Source: Favolaschia claudopus (Eukaryota; Basidiomycota; Agaricomycetes; Agaricales; Mycenaceae). From it: 64,000 nt of DNA. The notes under the pieces were generated by a model. The model was not told where the DNA came from, searched no databases, and saw nothing but the letters and a program-made list of their open reading frames with translations. Below are positions 63,547 to 64,000 of the stretch, piece after piece; within the stretch, counting starts at the first letter, position 1; the number at the start of each line of letters is the position of its first letter. The position numbers were made by a program, and so were the translations under genes. The stretch is taken from assembly GCA_037176885.1 (NCBI GenBank), contig JAWWNJ010000037.1:806001-870000 (forward strand), given 5' to 3'.

Positions 63547-64000
63547 ATGTCGATCATCCCAAAACTGCGAAAAACGTCTCAACAAGCTGTCTTCTGCTAT
63601 CGAGGCCCAAAAACTCCTCCTACAGAAGTTGATCGATAGACGCAGCGAGGTCCAGCGAGAACTTAATTATTACCTTGACCCGATGGCACGCTTACCCTTC
63701 GAATTGCAATCCCATATCTTCATGCTTTGCACTCCCTCGTCAACGCTGATCGAGTTACGCTCTAAGATCTACCCGCTTTGTACTCACGACTCGTCAACGC
63801 TGAAGCCAGACCCTACTGCACCCCAGATGGTCTTTCTCGCGGTTTCTCGACTGTGGCGCAATATTGCTCTGGCGACGCCAAGACTCTGGTGCGACATCCA
63901 AATCGATGCATCGCTACATAGGCCGAACTATCGAGATCTCTCTGAACTCTGGCTCGCTCGCGCACAGGATCTTCCGTTGTCCATGACCATTAGTGGTCCT
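63547..64000 (+). pseudogene. F-box/LRR-like gene, frameshifted and cut by window edge
   Basis: ATG reads MSIIPKLRK, then one extra A in the CGAAAAACG run (about 63566-63574) shifts the frame; ignoring it gives RLNKLSSAIEAQKLLLQKL, the usual coiled coil. The frame then stays open to the edge: LDPMARLPFELQSHIF, VSRLWRNIALATPRLW, ELWLARAQDLPLSM. Within the F-box there is a short tandem duplication (LCTPSSTL ... LCTHDSSTL) not seen in paralogs. The single lesion in a homopolymer could be a sequencing error, in which case this is an intact gene. Confidence 0.75.

Overview
This window looks like nuclear DNA of a mushroom-forming basidiomycete (Agaricomycetes). The evidence is short 48-60 bp GT..AG introns, compact TATA promoters, a MYND protein and a four-pass glycoprotein of types I associate with agarics, and above all a very expanded family of single-exon F-box proteins of about 410-460 residues. 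A Mycena-like genome is one guess, but the species cannot be fixed from the sequence alone.

The dominant content is the F-box array. I count 16 intact genes (starts near 3404-, 3673+, 5558+, 8709-, 15049+, 19219+, 23020+, 28750-, 30301-, 45977+, 47857+, 52715-, 54507-, 56117-, 57826-, 60786-). Broken members are a multiply mutated pseudogene (30773-32044), a gene split by a 476-bp foldback element (36333-38074), a frameshifted copy running off the right edge (63547-64000), a C-terminal fragment (56321-56566) and probable 5' relics near 24.9 and 34.7 kb. All share one plan: an N-terminal coiled coil, an F-box built on LDPMARLPLEIQSHIF, a variable LRR-like body and usually a short C-terminal signature of the type GLKIHIG...NLL. 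The likely role is substrate adaptor of an SCF ubiquitin ligase, with the variable body reading the target.

Layout: 1-3.4 kb (minus) and 19.2-22.8 kb (plus) are an inverted segmental duplication carrying the same F-box gene plus the same nine-exon short-chain dehydrogenase. Between them lie four F-box genes, a four-pass membrane glycoprotein (10.8-12.6 kb), a divergent LRR/F-box-like gene (13.2-14.2 kb) and a weakly supported multi-exon gene (17.7-18.2 kb). From 23 to 32 kb come an F-box gene, a secreted lipase, two minus-strand F-box genes and a pseudogene. From 32 to 41 kb come two tandem cysteine-rich secreted proteins, the transposon-split F-box gene and a MYND zinc-finger gene. From 41 to 50 kb come an unknown KEN-box protein, an unusual tandem repeat of intron-containing units, two tandem F-box genes and a fatty acyl-CoA reductase with a frameshifted end. 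From 51 to 61 kb is a run of five minus-strand F-box genes. The right end holds a decayed reductase copy and the start of another F-box gene.

Two short palindromes recur upstream of the F-box genes: TTCGGCCGAA, mainly in the LNFFLDP subfamily, and TTGCC-TAATWA-GGCAA, 19-27 nt before the ATG in the minus-strand subfamily. The second also occurs inside both arms of the foldback element. These are the best candidates for an undescribed regulatory layer.
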